Assembly (NCBI RefSeq): GCF_000471905.2
Contig: NW_006499799.1
Coordinates: 5,119,123 to 5,183,122, forward strand
Source of the DNA: Amborella trichopoda
Lineage: Eukaryota; Streptophyta; Magnoliopsida; Amborellales; Amborellaceae
Direction of reading: 5' to 3'
Length of the DNA stretch: 64,000 nt
This document shows positions 44,800-56,826 of the stretch, in pieces; positions within the stretch are counted from its first letter, which is position 1; each line of letters begins with the position of its first letter. The notes under the pieces are model-generated. The model saw only the letters and a list, made by a program, of their open reading frames with translations, made no database searches and was not told the DNA's origin. The position numbers and the translations under genes were made by a program.

Positions 44800-47068
44800 A
44801 AAAAAAAAAAAAAGTTAGTGACACCCTCTTGAACAACCCCCTTGACCTCACGAGCACGTGTGCAGCTCATGTGTCACATACGGATAGGTATGTCCAACTA
44901 TGAGATGATTTTAAAGCGACGAAGAGATGGACTCGAGCACCTACGTCACCGCGGTTTGAGTTCGTGGGATAATCCCAGGCTATTATCCTCTTAAATCAAT
45001 GAATGAAAGTTCTCTAACTATCTAGCAGCGTGGTTTGAATTTGGCCCCCTCTAAACTTAACACCTCACCTTTTATCTCATTGAAAAACTGCTAATGAAAT
45101 ACAAATATAATGTACTTCTCTTTGATGTACTTCTTATGGATAAATGGCTCTAGTTTTGGGGGTAGAATAATAGGAGAAATAAGTAAGAGAGAAGAGAAAG
45201 AAGAGAGTAAGAAGTAGAACTTGATGAGGAATTATTTTAGAAGTGGTAAGAAGAAGATGATGAAGAAGCAAAGAAAAAAGAAGTGAAGAGATGACCCAAA
45301 GAAAATTGTGCAGCCTCCCAGTGTAACTTCTCCTAAGAAGTATTACAGGATACAAGGAAACGCACCAGGCTAGAAGCCTTGGTACTCTGACGATTTGGAA
45401 AGTGGAGTTACAGAACTGAGCCTATAACTATGTCACTAAACCAAAGAGCCCCCTAAATATGATTAAGGGAGAAAAGAAAATGAGAGAGAGAGAGAGAGAG
45501 AAAGAAAGAGATGATGCCTCTCACAACCCGAGCACTGTGTAACTTGGTGGTTAGAGTAACAAAATGGTTAGAACTCTAAAGAAAGCTAACCCAAGATGAC
45601 CCCAACCCGAGTGACCGAGTGTATAATATCTCTTATGACCCGACTTCACTGCACAAGCTAATGGTTAGAGTAGCAATCCAAGAGTTAGAACGCTAGGGTA
45701 CTATCTTAGGAGGATCCTAAATCTAGTGCTCAAGGATGAGAGAAGAGATGAATAAGAAATGAATGAAGAAGTAATGAAAATAAGAGATGAGAGATGAAGA
45801 AAGAATGATAAAACAAAATGAAATGGTGTGAAAATAAATGAATAAGAAGTGAGTGTGTGAGAGATAAGAGAATGATAGAATGATTGAGAGAGAGTAGATG
45901 AAGATGGATGAGTTTAGAGATAATGGAGTAAGAGAGTGGGAGAGAAGAATTAACAAAATGGGGATAGAGAGTGGAGGAAATGAGAGAGTAGGGAGGAAAG
46001 CGATGGACCCGCCTATGGCACGGGTCCATCAACTAATGGGGGAGAGAGAGAGAGATGGAGACGATGAGAGAATATAGAGGGGAGAGATGGACCCACCTAT
46101 GACACGAGTTTGTCAACTAATGGGGGAGTGAGAGAGAGACGATAAAAAGAGAGAGGGAGAGCTGAACCGGGCCAAGGCGCAAGTCCATGTGTCTAGGAGG
46201 AGAGGGGCGAGAGAAAATACGAGAGAAATAGGTAGAGGGGAGAGCCAGGCTCACCCTAGCGCGGCTCTGAGTTTAGATAAGAGAGAGAAATAAGGAGTCA
46301 AAGAGAGTGAAAGAGAGGGGACAAGAAAGAGCTCAGACCTGACCTGGGTCGGAGAGAGAGAGAGAGAAAGGGAGGGAGTAGGTACTCGAACCCGTCCTGG
46401 GTTCGAGAGAGAGAGAGAAAGAGAGTGAGAGAGAGACAGAGAGAAAGAAGATAGGGATAGAAAGAAGAAGATAGAGAAAGAGAAAGAAGAGAGAGATGAA
46501 GAGAAAGAAGAGAGATGAAGAGAAGAAGAGAAAGAAGAGAGAAAGAGAGATGAGAGATAATGGACCTAGAACGAGCTTGAGCTTAGGTGTGCATTCATCG
46601 GTCCCTTTGCACGCACATGCGAGAGAAGTATTGGTCTTGGTGGGTCATGGTTAGGGCCTAAGGCCTAGGTGTATGGCTTAGGTGGGTTAGGTTGAGGTAT
46701 GGTGTATAAGAACTACTATGTATGGTATAGGGTGAGATGTAGGGTAACTAAGATGTGTGGGATAGGCTAAGGTGTGTTAGGTTCAGCATGATAGGAATTG
46801 GATTTTAAAACAAAGTTTTGTCCTGATCATATCAAAACTTTTCAGAATGCGACGAAACTTTATAAGTGCCTTTAGGGCATCCAAAACTACCCTCTCATAT
46901 AATTTGAGGCCATTCTGACACTTCTTCAAATGTTGTCCAATTTTAGGCTTATGGCTACATTGTTACGGTGGTATGGTGGCGTCTTAGGCATCGATGGGAC
47001 CAGGTTACTACCGGCTCCCTCCTTATTCGCTTCGAGGATACAAGTACGTCAAAAATGTCGATGACAAT
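44800..47068 (+). repeat. LTR of the nested-element family (solo or orphan)
   Basis: The last 100 bp (GGCATCGATGGGACCAGG...AAGTACGTCAAAAATG, ending 47068) match the 3' ends of the LTRs at 21800-21895 and 30955-31042. Words near 45000-45040 and 45545-45580 match 19950-20000 and 20165-20200. No internal region of the family follows. The middle is GA-rich (45740-46560). Confidence 0.65.
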
Positions 47069-47870
47069 AGTTTCTCTCTCTAAAATTGTAAGATATATTC
47101 TCTCCCTAAAACTTAAAATTTGAGATAGTGTTTCTATCTAAAATTTTGAAGATAGTTTCTCTCACTAAAAATGTTTAAGTACTTTTTCTATCTAAAACTT
47201 AAAATTTCAAATAATTTCTCCCTCTAAAAAATTTGAGTACTTTATCTCTCTAAAATTTGATATAGTTTGTCTCTATAACGTTTTAAGATACTTTTCTATC
47301 TAAAACTTAAAATATGACATAGTTTCTCTTTCGAAAACTTAAAATTTGAGATAGTTTCTTTTTCTAAAATTTTTGAGATAATTTCTCTCTAAAATGTTTT
47401 AGTACATTCTCTCTCTAAAACTTAAACTTTTATATAGTTTCTCTCTCAAAAAATTTTCAAGTACTCTCTTTATAAAACTTAAAATGTGTGATAGTTTCTC
47501 TCTAAAAAATTTGATAAGTTTCCCTCTCTAAAAAATTTCAAGAGCTTTCCTTTTCTAAAACTTAAAATTTGATATAATTTTTCTCTCTGAAGTTTTTAGA
47601 TAGTTTTTTTCTAAAAAAAATTTAGATACTTCTCTCTCGAAAATTTGATATAGTTTCTCACTCTAAAAATTTTAAGATTTTCTCGTCCAAATTTAAATTT
47701 TGAAATAGATTTTTCTATAAAATTTTGAGATAATTTCTCTTTAAAAAATTTCGATAGTTTTCTTCTCTAAAATTAGAAAGAGTTTCTCTCTCTAAAATTC
47801 CAAGATACTTTCTCTCTCTAAAATGTAAAATTCGAGATAGTATCTCTCTTCAATTCTTGGTGTTGTTTCT
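47069..47870 (+). repeat. TCTCTCTCTAAAA minisatellite
   Basis: About 800 bp of irregular 20-50 bp units around TTTCTCTCTCTAAAA and ACTTAAAATTTGAGATAG. Strongly decayed; no coding content. Confidence 0.8.
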
Positions 47871-47896
47871 TGTGAAATTAATTATAATTTATAAAT

Positions 47897-48280
47897 AGGT
47901 GCAGTTGGCATACAGACGCCTCTGTAGGTGTAGAGGTACGATGCCCTTCAAATTTTATCCTTGTATATAAATTTGATGTAAAATGTTATTACAATTATCT
48001 CAAAATCTATTTTTATGTCTAATTATAAAATTTTAAATTTCAAAAATGGTTAAAATCTTGAAACATATGAAAATCTTGAAAATTGACGGTGTAGATAATA
48101 TGTTGTAAAATACATCATTTTTTAGACTTACAATTTTTTTATTTTTCATAGTCATACTTCTCGATGTCGAGATGATCAATCAAAGGGTTTTTCAACAATA
48201 AAACTACCTTTTTCGATAGATTTTTTATGGGCATCCGTCGTTTTACATTATAAGGTAGTATCCTTATATAAACTTTTTCC
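47897..48280. mobile_element. MITE (19-bp-terminus family), member 3
   Basis: Inverted copy of the element at 59527-59907. Left end AGGTGCAGTTGGCATACAG; right end, reverse-complemented, GGAAAAAGTTTATATAAGG. Flanks TTTATAAAT and TGTATAAAT match 8 of 9. Internal motif CTTCTCGATGTCGAGATG at 48157-48174. Confidence 0.88.
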
Positions 48281-48289
48281 TGTATAAAT

Positions 48290-48990
48290 TGGATGTCTCT
48301 ATAACAAAGAAATCTAGCTGAAAATCAATTACGGAGGGTAAAGACAATAATATAGATTTCATTATTTTTAGGTTGAAATGAAAAAACCAATTATAACCAA
48401 AAATACATTTCATTCGCAATTTTCGATATAAACATAGGAAATGTGTCATTTCCACTTAAATACATTTCTAATAATGTATTTCAAATATCCAAAGAGCCCC
48501 TTAATATTTTTGTAACTTGACTTGAAATGCTTTTTGAAGTTTATTATTGTACTTTCCCAAAACAAAATAATGGGATCTTTGACATGACTCCTAAGCTATC
48601 TAAGCCACAAGCTACCCACTCTTAGCTCCACAATCAATAGCACCCACATGTCTGCTTTTCGTTACCCTACGAAATAGCACCTCCTTTAAGTATGAACAGA
48701 CATCCTCACTCGTACTCGTCTTGGTCACGTGCACAATACAACGGATTGGGCAACTAGCCGCTTGCCGGTCTTTGCCTGATTTTCTTAGTCCGACCGATTC
48801 GGAGTACATAGGTTAATGAGTGCCTCATTTATTTTTTCTCAAAAATGTAATTTTTGTAAAATAATTTAATAAATTTTCAAAAAAAATTATAAATATGGTA
48901 AGTTTACATGTATTTTTTTTATATTGTCACATAAAAAAAAGTAAAAAATTAAATATTATAAGCATAATTAGGTTTCGGAAAAAACGATTA
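48290..48990. other. No supported gene
   Basis: A 65-codon open frame on the minus strand at 48612-48809 has no recognisable family. The remainder is AT-rich. Confidence 0.4.
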
Positions 48991-49036
48991 GACACTTAAA
49001 GCAATACTTTTTAATGATCAATATATAAAAAATATA

Positions 49037-49440
49037 TATTATAGGGTTTTATTAGGGTGTATACCTTTAAAGTCCTCAATATTTTTGGACACTTAGATAC
49101 CATTAACCTATAGTGTAGTAACTTTTTTTTTAAGAGTATTTTAAGCAATTAGTCAACGGTAAAATAAGAAGTTTTAATAGAAACAAAATCATTTATTGAC
49201 AATAGTAAATAATGACATCACCACATGGTGTGTGACTTATCTTCAAGATGTACTAATTGTTTTTTAACTACTAATAGAATGTCACTATTTTGTTATAAGA
49301 ATATCTATTTTACCTTTCTAAATGACTAAAAATGGCTATACTATAAAAATTTCATATTACAAATCATATTTAAGTGTCTAAAAATGCTGAGGACTTTAAG
49401 GGTATACACCACAAGTGGTGTAGCCTAACAAAACCCTATA
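49037..49440. mobile_element. MITE with TATAGGGTTTT ends, copy A
   Basis: About 60 bp imperfect inverted ends: TATAGGGTTTTATTAGG...CTTTAAAGTCCTCAATATTT against a right end that reverse-complements to TATAGGGTTTTGTTAGGC...CTTAAAGTCCTCAGCATTT. It lies in AT-rich sequence, so the target duplication cannot be fixed. Confidence 0.8.
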
Positions 49441-51253
49441 TTATATATAACATGTAATCACTATATATTATATTAATAAAATAATTTGTAATTGTTCAAT
49501 TAAATATGTAGGTAAAATATAAAATTGTTCGTCTCTTTGTGATAATTTTGATAAATTTCCATCTCTCGCTCTCTCTCATATATGTGTCTGTGTGCATGTC
49601 TATGTGCCCCTCGAGGGTTGATGGTATAGGTATTAGATTGAAGATCAAATCAAATGAACAACAAATAAATTTTATATACCCTGAATGGAGGGGACCTACG
49701 AGCTTGGCACCCTGTCGGGTCTGACTAGCTCTGGTGCATCTGAGTATACTTACCCAAAGCAGCAAACTCTACCGTTAACAAATAAAACATTTGTAAGACT
49801 ATATAAAGTTTTAAGTAGAGAAATAGAAGAACGAAAATTGTTTAATGCAGGCTGATCCGCATTTCAACAATTTGCGGTCCTGAGGTGAAAGGCATATATC
49901 TTAAAGATGGATGCAAATAGGTAGTCCATCTAAAAACAAGTGTAACTAACGGTCTAGATGTTTCTTAATATAATTATTATTTTTAGTTTTCAAACTATTT
50001 TTTTCATATTCATGATCTTCATAAAAAATTAGGATCAAATTATATTTAAAAAATATATTTATTGCCAAGCCCACATTTCTACAAAACGTAGACTGGCAAC
50101 ATAGAAACCATGTCCATAAAAGAATAGGGAAAAAAAAAAAAAACGAGAGAAATATATAAAAATAGGTTATAAGGCCAACTTTGCAGACTCTGCACTGTGG
50201 CAATGCACTTTTCGGTTGATTTTTAAAACAAATCGACAATTAGTGCGCTAATCCCCCAATTAGTGTACTGAAAAAAAAAACTCCTGCATACATGACTTTT
50301 GGAATCGGGCAAGATCGAGATCGGCCAGTGACCGATCCCCAATTAGTCAACCGATTTTTTAAAAATCGATCGATCTTTTAGACATTGTGCACAATAATCA
50401 TCACTATAGTCTCATAATTTCATATTGTCTCCTAAATAGGTCATTGAGTAGCTATTCTTTGGATACACCTTTGTATTATTTGCATGTCCAAGCCGATATC
50501 CTTAAATTTTTGGTATTACATAAAGCACTCCTATAAAAAACCATAGAAACTTTCACATGTACCACATGATCACCAATACATTAGCATGCTTTGTAACCAA
50601 TACTCCAAATTACACTAACATTTAACACTAGTTAATGAAACACCTATTATATCTTAGACCTGTTGCATCTCGTAGGGAATGGAAAAATCTTTCACATCTT
50701 CCAAATTTCACTTCAATCCAGTAGACTGTTTTTGCTTACGGTGTAGGACTCAACACGTGTAGCATATAAGCCCAGATGTACCCTACCTTCAATCATACAT
50801 CGCGTACGGCCAAGATGTAATTCACACTTACGACATTACCGTATACGGGACAAGATCTGCCATGTCCGTGTTACAATTTGTACACTATCCATGGCGAGAC
50901 AAATTCAATTCCGTTTAGGTAAGTAGCATTTTATAAGGGAAGATTGTTTCCATCGGGTTGGACCGCATTTCTACATATGCGGTCAAAAAAGTGTAAAATA
51001 TCCATCTTAAAAATAGAAAGTGTAAAATATCCAAGATAGGTGCAAGTAGGTGTTTCATTTAAAAACAATGGAAACTAATGATCCAAATGTTTTTTTTACT
51101 AAAAAAATTTAAAAAAATTATGTATTTTGTCATAGTCATGATCTCTATGTTAGAGATTGCATGTCCTTAAAATTAAGTCTTAAAATCCATCTCAAAAATA
51201 AATTTACTAGGAGGCCTGTATTTCCACATATACAGGCTTGGCCACATAAAAAC

Positions 51254-51535
51254 CGGGTCCTTTTATAATTGTACTCAACAAATTTTGGATATTTATATAC
51301 CATTACTTTTTAATACAATATATTTTTAGTAAAAGTATTTTTCATCGTTAGAAAGGGTATAACATCATCTATATGAGGTGTGACATCACTACTTGTGCGC
51401 TCCATATGGGTGATGTCACACCCATCCTAAAGACAAAAAATACCATTACTAAAAAAAAGCTCCATGTATAAAACAATGGTATATAAATGTTCAAAATTTG
51501 TTGAGTAAAATTATAAAATATTCTATAGTGTGAGT
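51254..51535. mobile_element. MITE with TTATAATTGTACTCAACAAA ends, copy A
   Basis: Inverted ends of about 42 bp: TACTCAACAAATTTTGGATA at left, and TTCAAAATTTGTTGAGTAAA at right. The copy B counterpart at 60598-60780 has lost about 110 bp from its interior and right part. Confidence 0.75.
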
Positions 51536-51899
51536 ACCCTAACAAAACCCAATTCTAAATAGTAAAACTTGCCTCACACGAAATAATTTTGAAAAATAGT
51601 TTAATAGAGCTACAATGCTATCAAAATAAATAAAGCACCACTTTTTAACTCATTTAAAAATTGCAATTGAAGCATTAGAAAATCTGTACATCGATCATCT
51701 TGGCTTGAATATTATGGTTGTGAAAAATAAAAAATAAAGGATATCAACCTCTAAAAATATGGCTATTGTGACAAATTATCTAGACCGTCTATTTTGCCAT
51801 AAAAATAAGTATTCATAGATCCGCAAGATCTGTACCATTTTTTTAGTTTCAAATTTCAGTGTTGAAAATTGACTTTAGAGTCATCATGGAGATTTTTGT

Positions 51900-53065
51900 T
51901 CCCAATTAATTGGAAAAATACTAAAATGATGATGATGATGATGATGGAGATTCCTGTTGCAGAAAGTCCATAGAGTGATTTTCAATCATTGATCGAAACC
52001 TTGAGATCTAAGTCCTTTGCCTATAAAACCCCCACTCAAGTCATTCAGAAAACTCAAGCTTCAAAAAACAAAAATTTATTCAATATTTGAGAGATAAGAA
52101 AGTTTAGGAGGAACAAAATTTGGAGAAGGCTAGGAGAAATATTGGGTATGTGCAGCCATTAAAGGTTTTATGAGTACTTGTAAACGCATTATATAGTGGA
52201 ACATAAACTTAGTGGGAGTGTGGTCCCGTGTGGACTATACTAAGCAAACAATGTTTGTTAATATTATATTGTTGTGCTTAATATGTTAGATCAGTGTGGC
52301 TAGAAAAAACTCATGTTACCTAGGCATAGAAAAACATAACAATAAGAGTTAGATAGGCCATCCCTTGATGAGATTAGAAGAGTGAGTTGATGGATTGTGT
52401 GACCCTTGTGTGTGATGGAGGCCTCAAAGACGGGGCTAAAACCTCATTCGCCTACCACCACACGACATGCACATTGATAGCCATTTTCGAGAAAGTGAAC
52501 CACATTTCTGGATGAAGCGTGCGCATGTGCGAGAGATAACCCATGTGCACCATTGAATGAAAAGCTTATGCATAAAATAAGAAAGAATATTTGAATTAAT
52601 TGATGGGAAATAGTTTAGAAAGTGGGAAATAATGGTTCTAGCACCTTCCATATGATATTGATGATCTATCTACGGAATGGACGGCTCATATCCCTCACGT
52701 TATAAGTCACCCAAAATCAATGGTGGATATTCAATCTTACGGGAAAAGATAAACCAAGGAAAACCCTAATTCTATTCGAGCACTATAAAAAGGGGTATAT
52801 CCTACCCAAATTTCTACACTTTGAAACTTTCCATCCCTCTCTCACATTCAACTAGGGGGTACGCCCCACTCTAGAAACTCTCTCTCTCATCTTGGAAACT
52901 TCTTTCTCTCTCTCCTGAAAGCCTAAGGGGCATTCCCCACTCTCTCCATCTTTGGATCTCTCTCTCCTACATTGTAAAAAAAGGCTAAGGGCTTATGCTT
53001 TGGAGGGTTGATATCTCTCAAACTAGGTTATCAAGAGGGTTCACTTAAGGTTTGAGCTTTGTGAT
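51900..53065 (+). repeat. Promoter-bearing LTR-like sequence, copy A
   Basis: Two TATA boxes, CCTATAAAACCCCC near 52019 and CACTATAAAAAGGGG near 52781, each followed by leader-like sequence. Counterpart at 61130-62945. Shared style with 1-345 suggests a dispersed LTR family, but internal coding parts are missing. Confidence 0.45.
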
Positions 53066-53426
53066 CAAAATGATTCATGTTCCATTGGTATGTCTTGTCC
53101 TAAACTTGCTTTTTCAGTTGCGATTGAAGATTGACAATTAGATTTCGTACCACGGGAAGGTGTTAAATCGGTGCGGGGTGTAAGAAGATGGTTGAGATAA
53201 TTTCCGACACCGGTTTTTATTTCTTGTTTATTTATTTATTGTCTTCTTTATTTCCAAGCATAGGTTGTGACTTTTCTTTATTAATGAAAAGTGAGGTTTT
53301 GAATAGCTTCAAGTACTTGAGATGTTATTGTATTATTTTCATTTCTTTTCTTTATTGAAGTTATTGTAAAATATTATTTGTAAGTGATCTACGTCGTGAA
53401 GAAAAAAAAGTTGAATATATATATAT

Positions 53427-53543
53427 NNNNNNNNNNNNNNNNNNNNNNNNNNNNNNNNNNNNNNNNNNNNNNNNNNNNNNNNNNNNNNNNNNNNNNNNNN
53501 NNNNNNNNNNNNNNNNNNNNNNNNNNNNNNNNNNNNNNNNNNN
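53427..53543. other. Assembly gap (117 N)
   Basis: N run bounded by (AT)n on the left (53415-53426) and (TA)n on the right (53551-53600): an unresolved AT microsatellite. Confidence 0.98.
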
Positions 53544-53549
53544 GTACGA

Positions 53550-53604
<55 letters not shown>

Positions 53605-53929
53605 CAATGATTTCATGCAACCGTTGTATAGTAATATGATGCAACATCTTTTAAAAACCATTTTATGGCCATTTGTTTCATCCAAATTTTGAAATATACA
53701 CTTATTTCATTCTAATGAACAATAACAAAAAAAGAAAAACTTGAAAACACAATTTAGAAAGTATTTTTTTAGCCCAATTAACATAGGCGATTCATTTTGG
53801 TGAGATGCTTAAATCTAGGCCTTGAAAGGATTTTTTCATTTCCAATTTTTTTGAATTGCTTTATTATCATTAGATGAACAATGTTAAAAAAGGAAAAATG
53901 ATTTTGAGTTTATAAAGGCTAAGATCTTG

Positions 53930-54121
53930 AAATTCACAAAATGAATGGTCTATTAACACCCCGTTTCCCTCAGCCAAAGCCCTAGTTACTAATTTTTTAA
54001 CTTGATCTACGGAAAAGTAAGGCGCTTTCATTGGAGGTTGTATTATTTTGGTTCGATCCTGTTTAGCTAATTTTCTTATCTTCCTAATGTCTTTGCTTGT
54101 GATGCCTGCTTCAGTTTGCAA
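53930..54121 (-). other. Unrecognised ORF conserved in both duplicate copies (A)
   Basis: Minus strand: ITSKDIRKIRKLAKQDRTKI, then IQPPMKAPYFSVDQVKKLVT and RALAEGNGVL. The copy B version at 63055-63225 reads the same with one stop (IQPP to I*PP). No family is recognised. It lies back to back with the LINE fragment, so it may be a gag-like or exon remnant. Confidence 0.3.
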
Positions 54122-54655
54122 AAAAATCGAAAGGCTGATGAGAAACGTTTTATGGGGTAATGTTGACAGTAGACAAAAATACCATTTGGTAAGCTGTAAA
54201 AAAAATATGTGAGCCCAAGGTAGAGGAAGGCCTAGGGATAAGGAAAGTAAAATTGGTGAATCGGGCGCTTATGGCAAAGTGGTGGTGGAGAATTCTTCGT
54301 TGTGATGATCAAATATGAAAATCGGTTGTGAGAAAGAAATATGGGGTCACCAGAGATTCCATAATGTCCTTTTCTTCTAACAGAAGAAATCCATTATCAG
54401 ATTTTTGGAAAGGAATATTGAGGGTGTCAAGAAATAGTATCAAGAAATGGGAAATGGGTACTGGGAATGTTGAGACTATTTGCTTATGGCATCATTAGTG
54501 GCTTGGTAGCAGTTCTCTGAATTTCATATTCACGCAGATGTATTCAAGGATGGTCAATCAAGCAGCCATGATCATGGAGTGTTATTCTATATTGAATAAA
54601 ACTCATGTGTGGCATCAGCCTTTTCTTCATGCGAGGATCCCGTATAGAGTGGGAG
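54119..54655 (+). pseudogene. LINE (L1-type) reverse transcriptase C-terminus, copy A
   Basis: Across frames: FLWGNVDSRQKYHLVSCK, CEPKVEEGLGIRKVKLVNRA, LMAKWWWRIL, VVRKKYGVTRDSI and WHQPFLHARIPYRVG. The FLWG...(K/R)xxxVxW...CxPKxxGGLGIR...N(K/R)ALLxKWxWR block is the thumb region of plant L1-type LINE RT. It breaks off where the MITE cluster begins. Confidence 0.85.
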
Positions 54656-54689
54656 AATAACCAAAATTAACAGTGGTTGATGCATTGAG

Positions 54690-55083
54690 GTGAAAAGTTT
54701 ATATAGAGTCAGGCTCTAAACAATCAAATTAGAGCCTACAGTCAAAACTTTTACTTGAAGAGATTGTTTTCAAATCCCAAACATAATCAAATTGATCATC
54801 TCGACATCAAGATGTATGGACATGAGAAAAAAATGGATTTCAAGTTTTGAAAATAGTATCTTGTAATGTATGTTTGGACCATCAAATTTTTAAGATTTTC
54901 AAGTTTTTACATATCTGCTCAATCTACACTATTTTTTTAACTTTAAATTTTATAATTAAAGATGAAAATATAATTTAAGGATATCACAAAACTTGCCATT
55001 ATTAAAACTATATTTCTCAATACTATTTGAAGGTGGGCTCTAATTTGATTGTTTAGAGCCTCGGCTCTATACAAACCGCACCC
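54690..55083. mobile_element. MITE (19-bp-terminus family), member 4
   Basis: Ends GTGAAAAGTTTATATAGAG and, reverse-complemented, GGGTGCGGTTTGTATAGAG, extended by AGGCTCTAAACAATCAAATT inverted repeats. Internal motif CATCTCGACATCAAGATG at 54797-54814. Flanking 9-mers do not match. Confidence 0.82.
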
Positions 55084-55093
55084 ATTATATATT

Positions 55094-55400
55094 GGGTATG
55101 AATTGTGTAAGGTGTCGACATTGAACAATCCAATTAAGGCCCACCTTTAAAACTTGTTGAAAAATGTAATTTAGGCCTCAAAAGTTCCAATAATGACCAA
55201 ACAATCTATTTCACATCTAAGTATGAAATTCAAAGCTCAAAAACAGTAAGATTGAGTGAAAATCTTGAGAATGGATAATCTAGATAATGTATTAGAAGAT
55301 ATAACATTTTTAAGACTTTAAAAAAAAAAATTACATTTATACATCTCGAGATGATCAATTACAAGGTTTTTCAGCATATTTTAATTTTCCTTTTATCCCC
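55094..55400. mobile_element. MITE (19-bp-terminus family), member 5, right end lost
   Basis: Left end GGGTATGAATTGTGTAAGG. The inside has lost the six central bases of the motif, leaving CATCTCGAGATG at 55342-55353, still a perfect palindrome. It runs out near 55400. Confidence 0.65.
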
Positions 55401-55820
55401 GGGGTTGTGTTATTTTTTTTTGTACAACTTTTCGGTAAACCCACTTTTTAAGTTCTTATGAGAGAGAGAGATTTTGTACTAACCCAATAGAGAGAGAACC
55501 ATTTGTGTGGGTCGCCCTTCTATGGGGGATAGATTAACATTCCATACATTATTCTTGTTTTATAATCATAGGGACTACCTGATATTCGATTTGGTATTGC
55601 ATCTACGTGTTGTTGAAGCTTAAAAGGTGCTTAGATTGGGAAAATTTGAATTTTATTTTTTATTTTTATTTAAAAATATTTTTAATATGAAATTTAGGCC
55701 ATACCTTCATTTTTTATAAGTAGAATTGAAATAAAAATAAATAAATCTATTTTGAATTAGAAAAACTGATCAAAATAAATTTAGGGGTATTTTGACTATT
55801 AAAATATCTTTGAATCATTT
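55401..55820. other. No supported feature
   Basis: AT-rich spacer between MITEs, with a short GAGAGA tract near 55462. Confidence 0.5.
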
Positions 55821-55829
55821 TTTATTTAG

Positions 55830-56196
55830 GGAAAAAGTTTATATAAGGTGGGCATCTTAAAATATAGAATTAAGGTACACCTCAAAAATCCCTCGAAAAA
55901 GGATGTTTTGATGTTGAAAGTATATTTAATTGATCATCTCGACAACGAGATATATAGATATAGAGAAAAAAAGAGAATTCATATCCTAAAAATAGTATAT
56001 CTTGCAAGACATTATCTAGACCATCTATTTTCAAGATTTGAACCATTTTTTAGTTTAAAATTTTATAATTAGAGATAAAAATAAAATTTCATACAATTCT
56101 AAGAATTTTCAACGCCAAGATTGCATCTTCTGATAAAGTTTGGAGATGTGCCTTACTTTGACTGTTTAAGTTTGCAACCTCTTGCAAACCGCATCC
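55830..56196. mobile_element. MITE (19-bp-terminus family), member 6, perfect 9-bp TSD
   Basis: Left end GGAAAAAGTTTATATAAGG; right end, reverse-complemented, GGATGCGGTTTGCAAGAGG. TTTATTTAG occurs at 55821-55829 and again at 56197-56205. Internal motif CATCTCGACAACGAGATA at 55935-55952. Confidence 0.93.
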
Positions 56197-56364
56197 TTTA
56201 TTTAGTTATATTTATAAAGATACATCTTCACCCTAAAATTTAGATAAATATTTGATTTAAATAAAAAAAGTACATGATTAATTTTTAGCCATTGGATATA
56301 CGATGGGATACTTTTCTTTATTTAAATATTTACTTCTTTGAAGATATGCAATTATTTTATAGAA

Positions 56365-56743
56365 GGGTGAGGTTTGTATAAGGTGTCACCTTATACTATT
56401 GAAGTACTGTGCATCTCAAAACTATGCTGAAAATGCAGTTTTGATACCAAAGAGCTTCGTGATGATATGAAAATCTATTGTTGTCCCCAATTGTGAAATT
56501 TAAAGTTCTAAAAATAGTGATAATCAAGTAGATCTATAAATACTTGATGGGCCGTTCAGATAATATGCTAGAAGATTAACTATTTTTAAAATTAGAAATC
56601 CACTTTTTTTCATGTTTATGAATCTTGAGGTCGGGATGACCAATTTGATGGTTTTCCATCATGAAAACAACCTTCTCTAGTAGGATTTTTAGGTGCACCT
56701 TGTTCGTACAGTGTAAGGTTGACACCTTATATGAATTTTTTCC
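56365..56743. mobile_element. MITE (19-bp-terminus family), member 7, perfect 9-bp TSD
   Basis: Left end GGGTGAGGTTTGTATAAGG; right end, reverse-complemented, GGAAAAAATTCATATAAGG. TTTATAGAA occurs at 56356-56364 and 56744-56752. It is in inverted orientation; the motif is decayed to AATCTTGAGGTCGGGATG at 56621-56638. Confidence 0.93.
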
Positions 56744-56826
56744 TTTATAGAAATAGCACAATAGATCCGGCCCAACAACACGAACGGGTTAGTTATAAAT
56801 AAGTAAAACAATTTTTGTTCCAGGGT

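Larger units (their letters stand above)
45019..54655 (+). repeat. Segmental duplication, copy A
   Basis: Collinear with 56827-63710 in the same orientation through several kilobases of non-coding sequence, for example 50575-50720 against 59925-60070 (GGGAATGGAAAAATCTTTCA). Copy A has extra sequence at about 46150-48998 and 53070-53930. It lacks the MITE at 59527 and about 0.6 kb equivalent to 61770-62395. Confidence 0.9.

Noticed and set aside
45540..45700. tRNA-like words (GGTGGTTAGAGTAAC, GGTTAGAACTCT) repeated in the LTR family
   Set aside because: No acceptor stem pairing, anticodon arm or T-arm could be laid out around them; they are LTR sequence.
45730..46032. Hydrophobic 100-codon minus-strand frame resembling a membrane protein
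   Set aside because: It is the complement of GA-rich low-complexity LTR sequence and recurs in the duplicate copy at 57483-57815 for the same reason.
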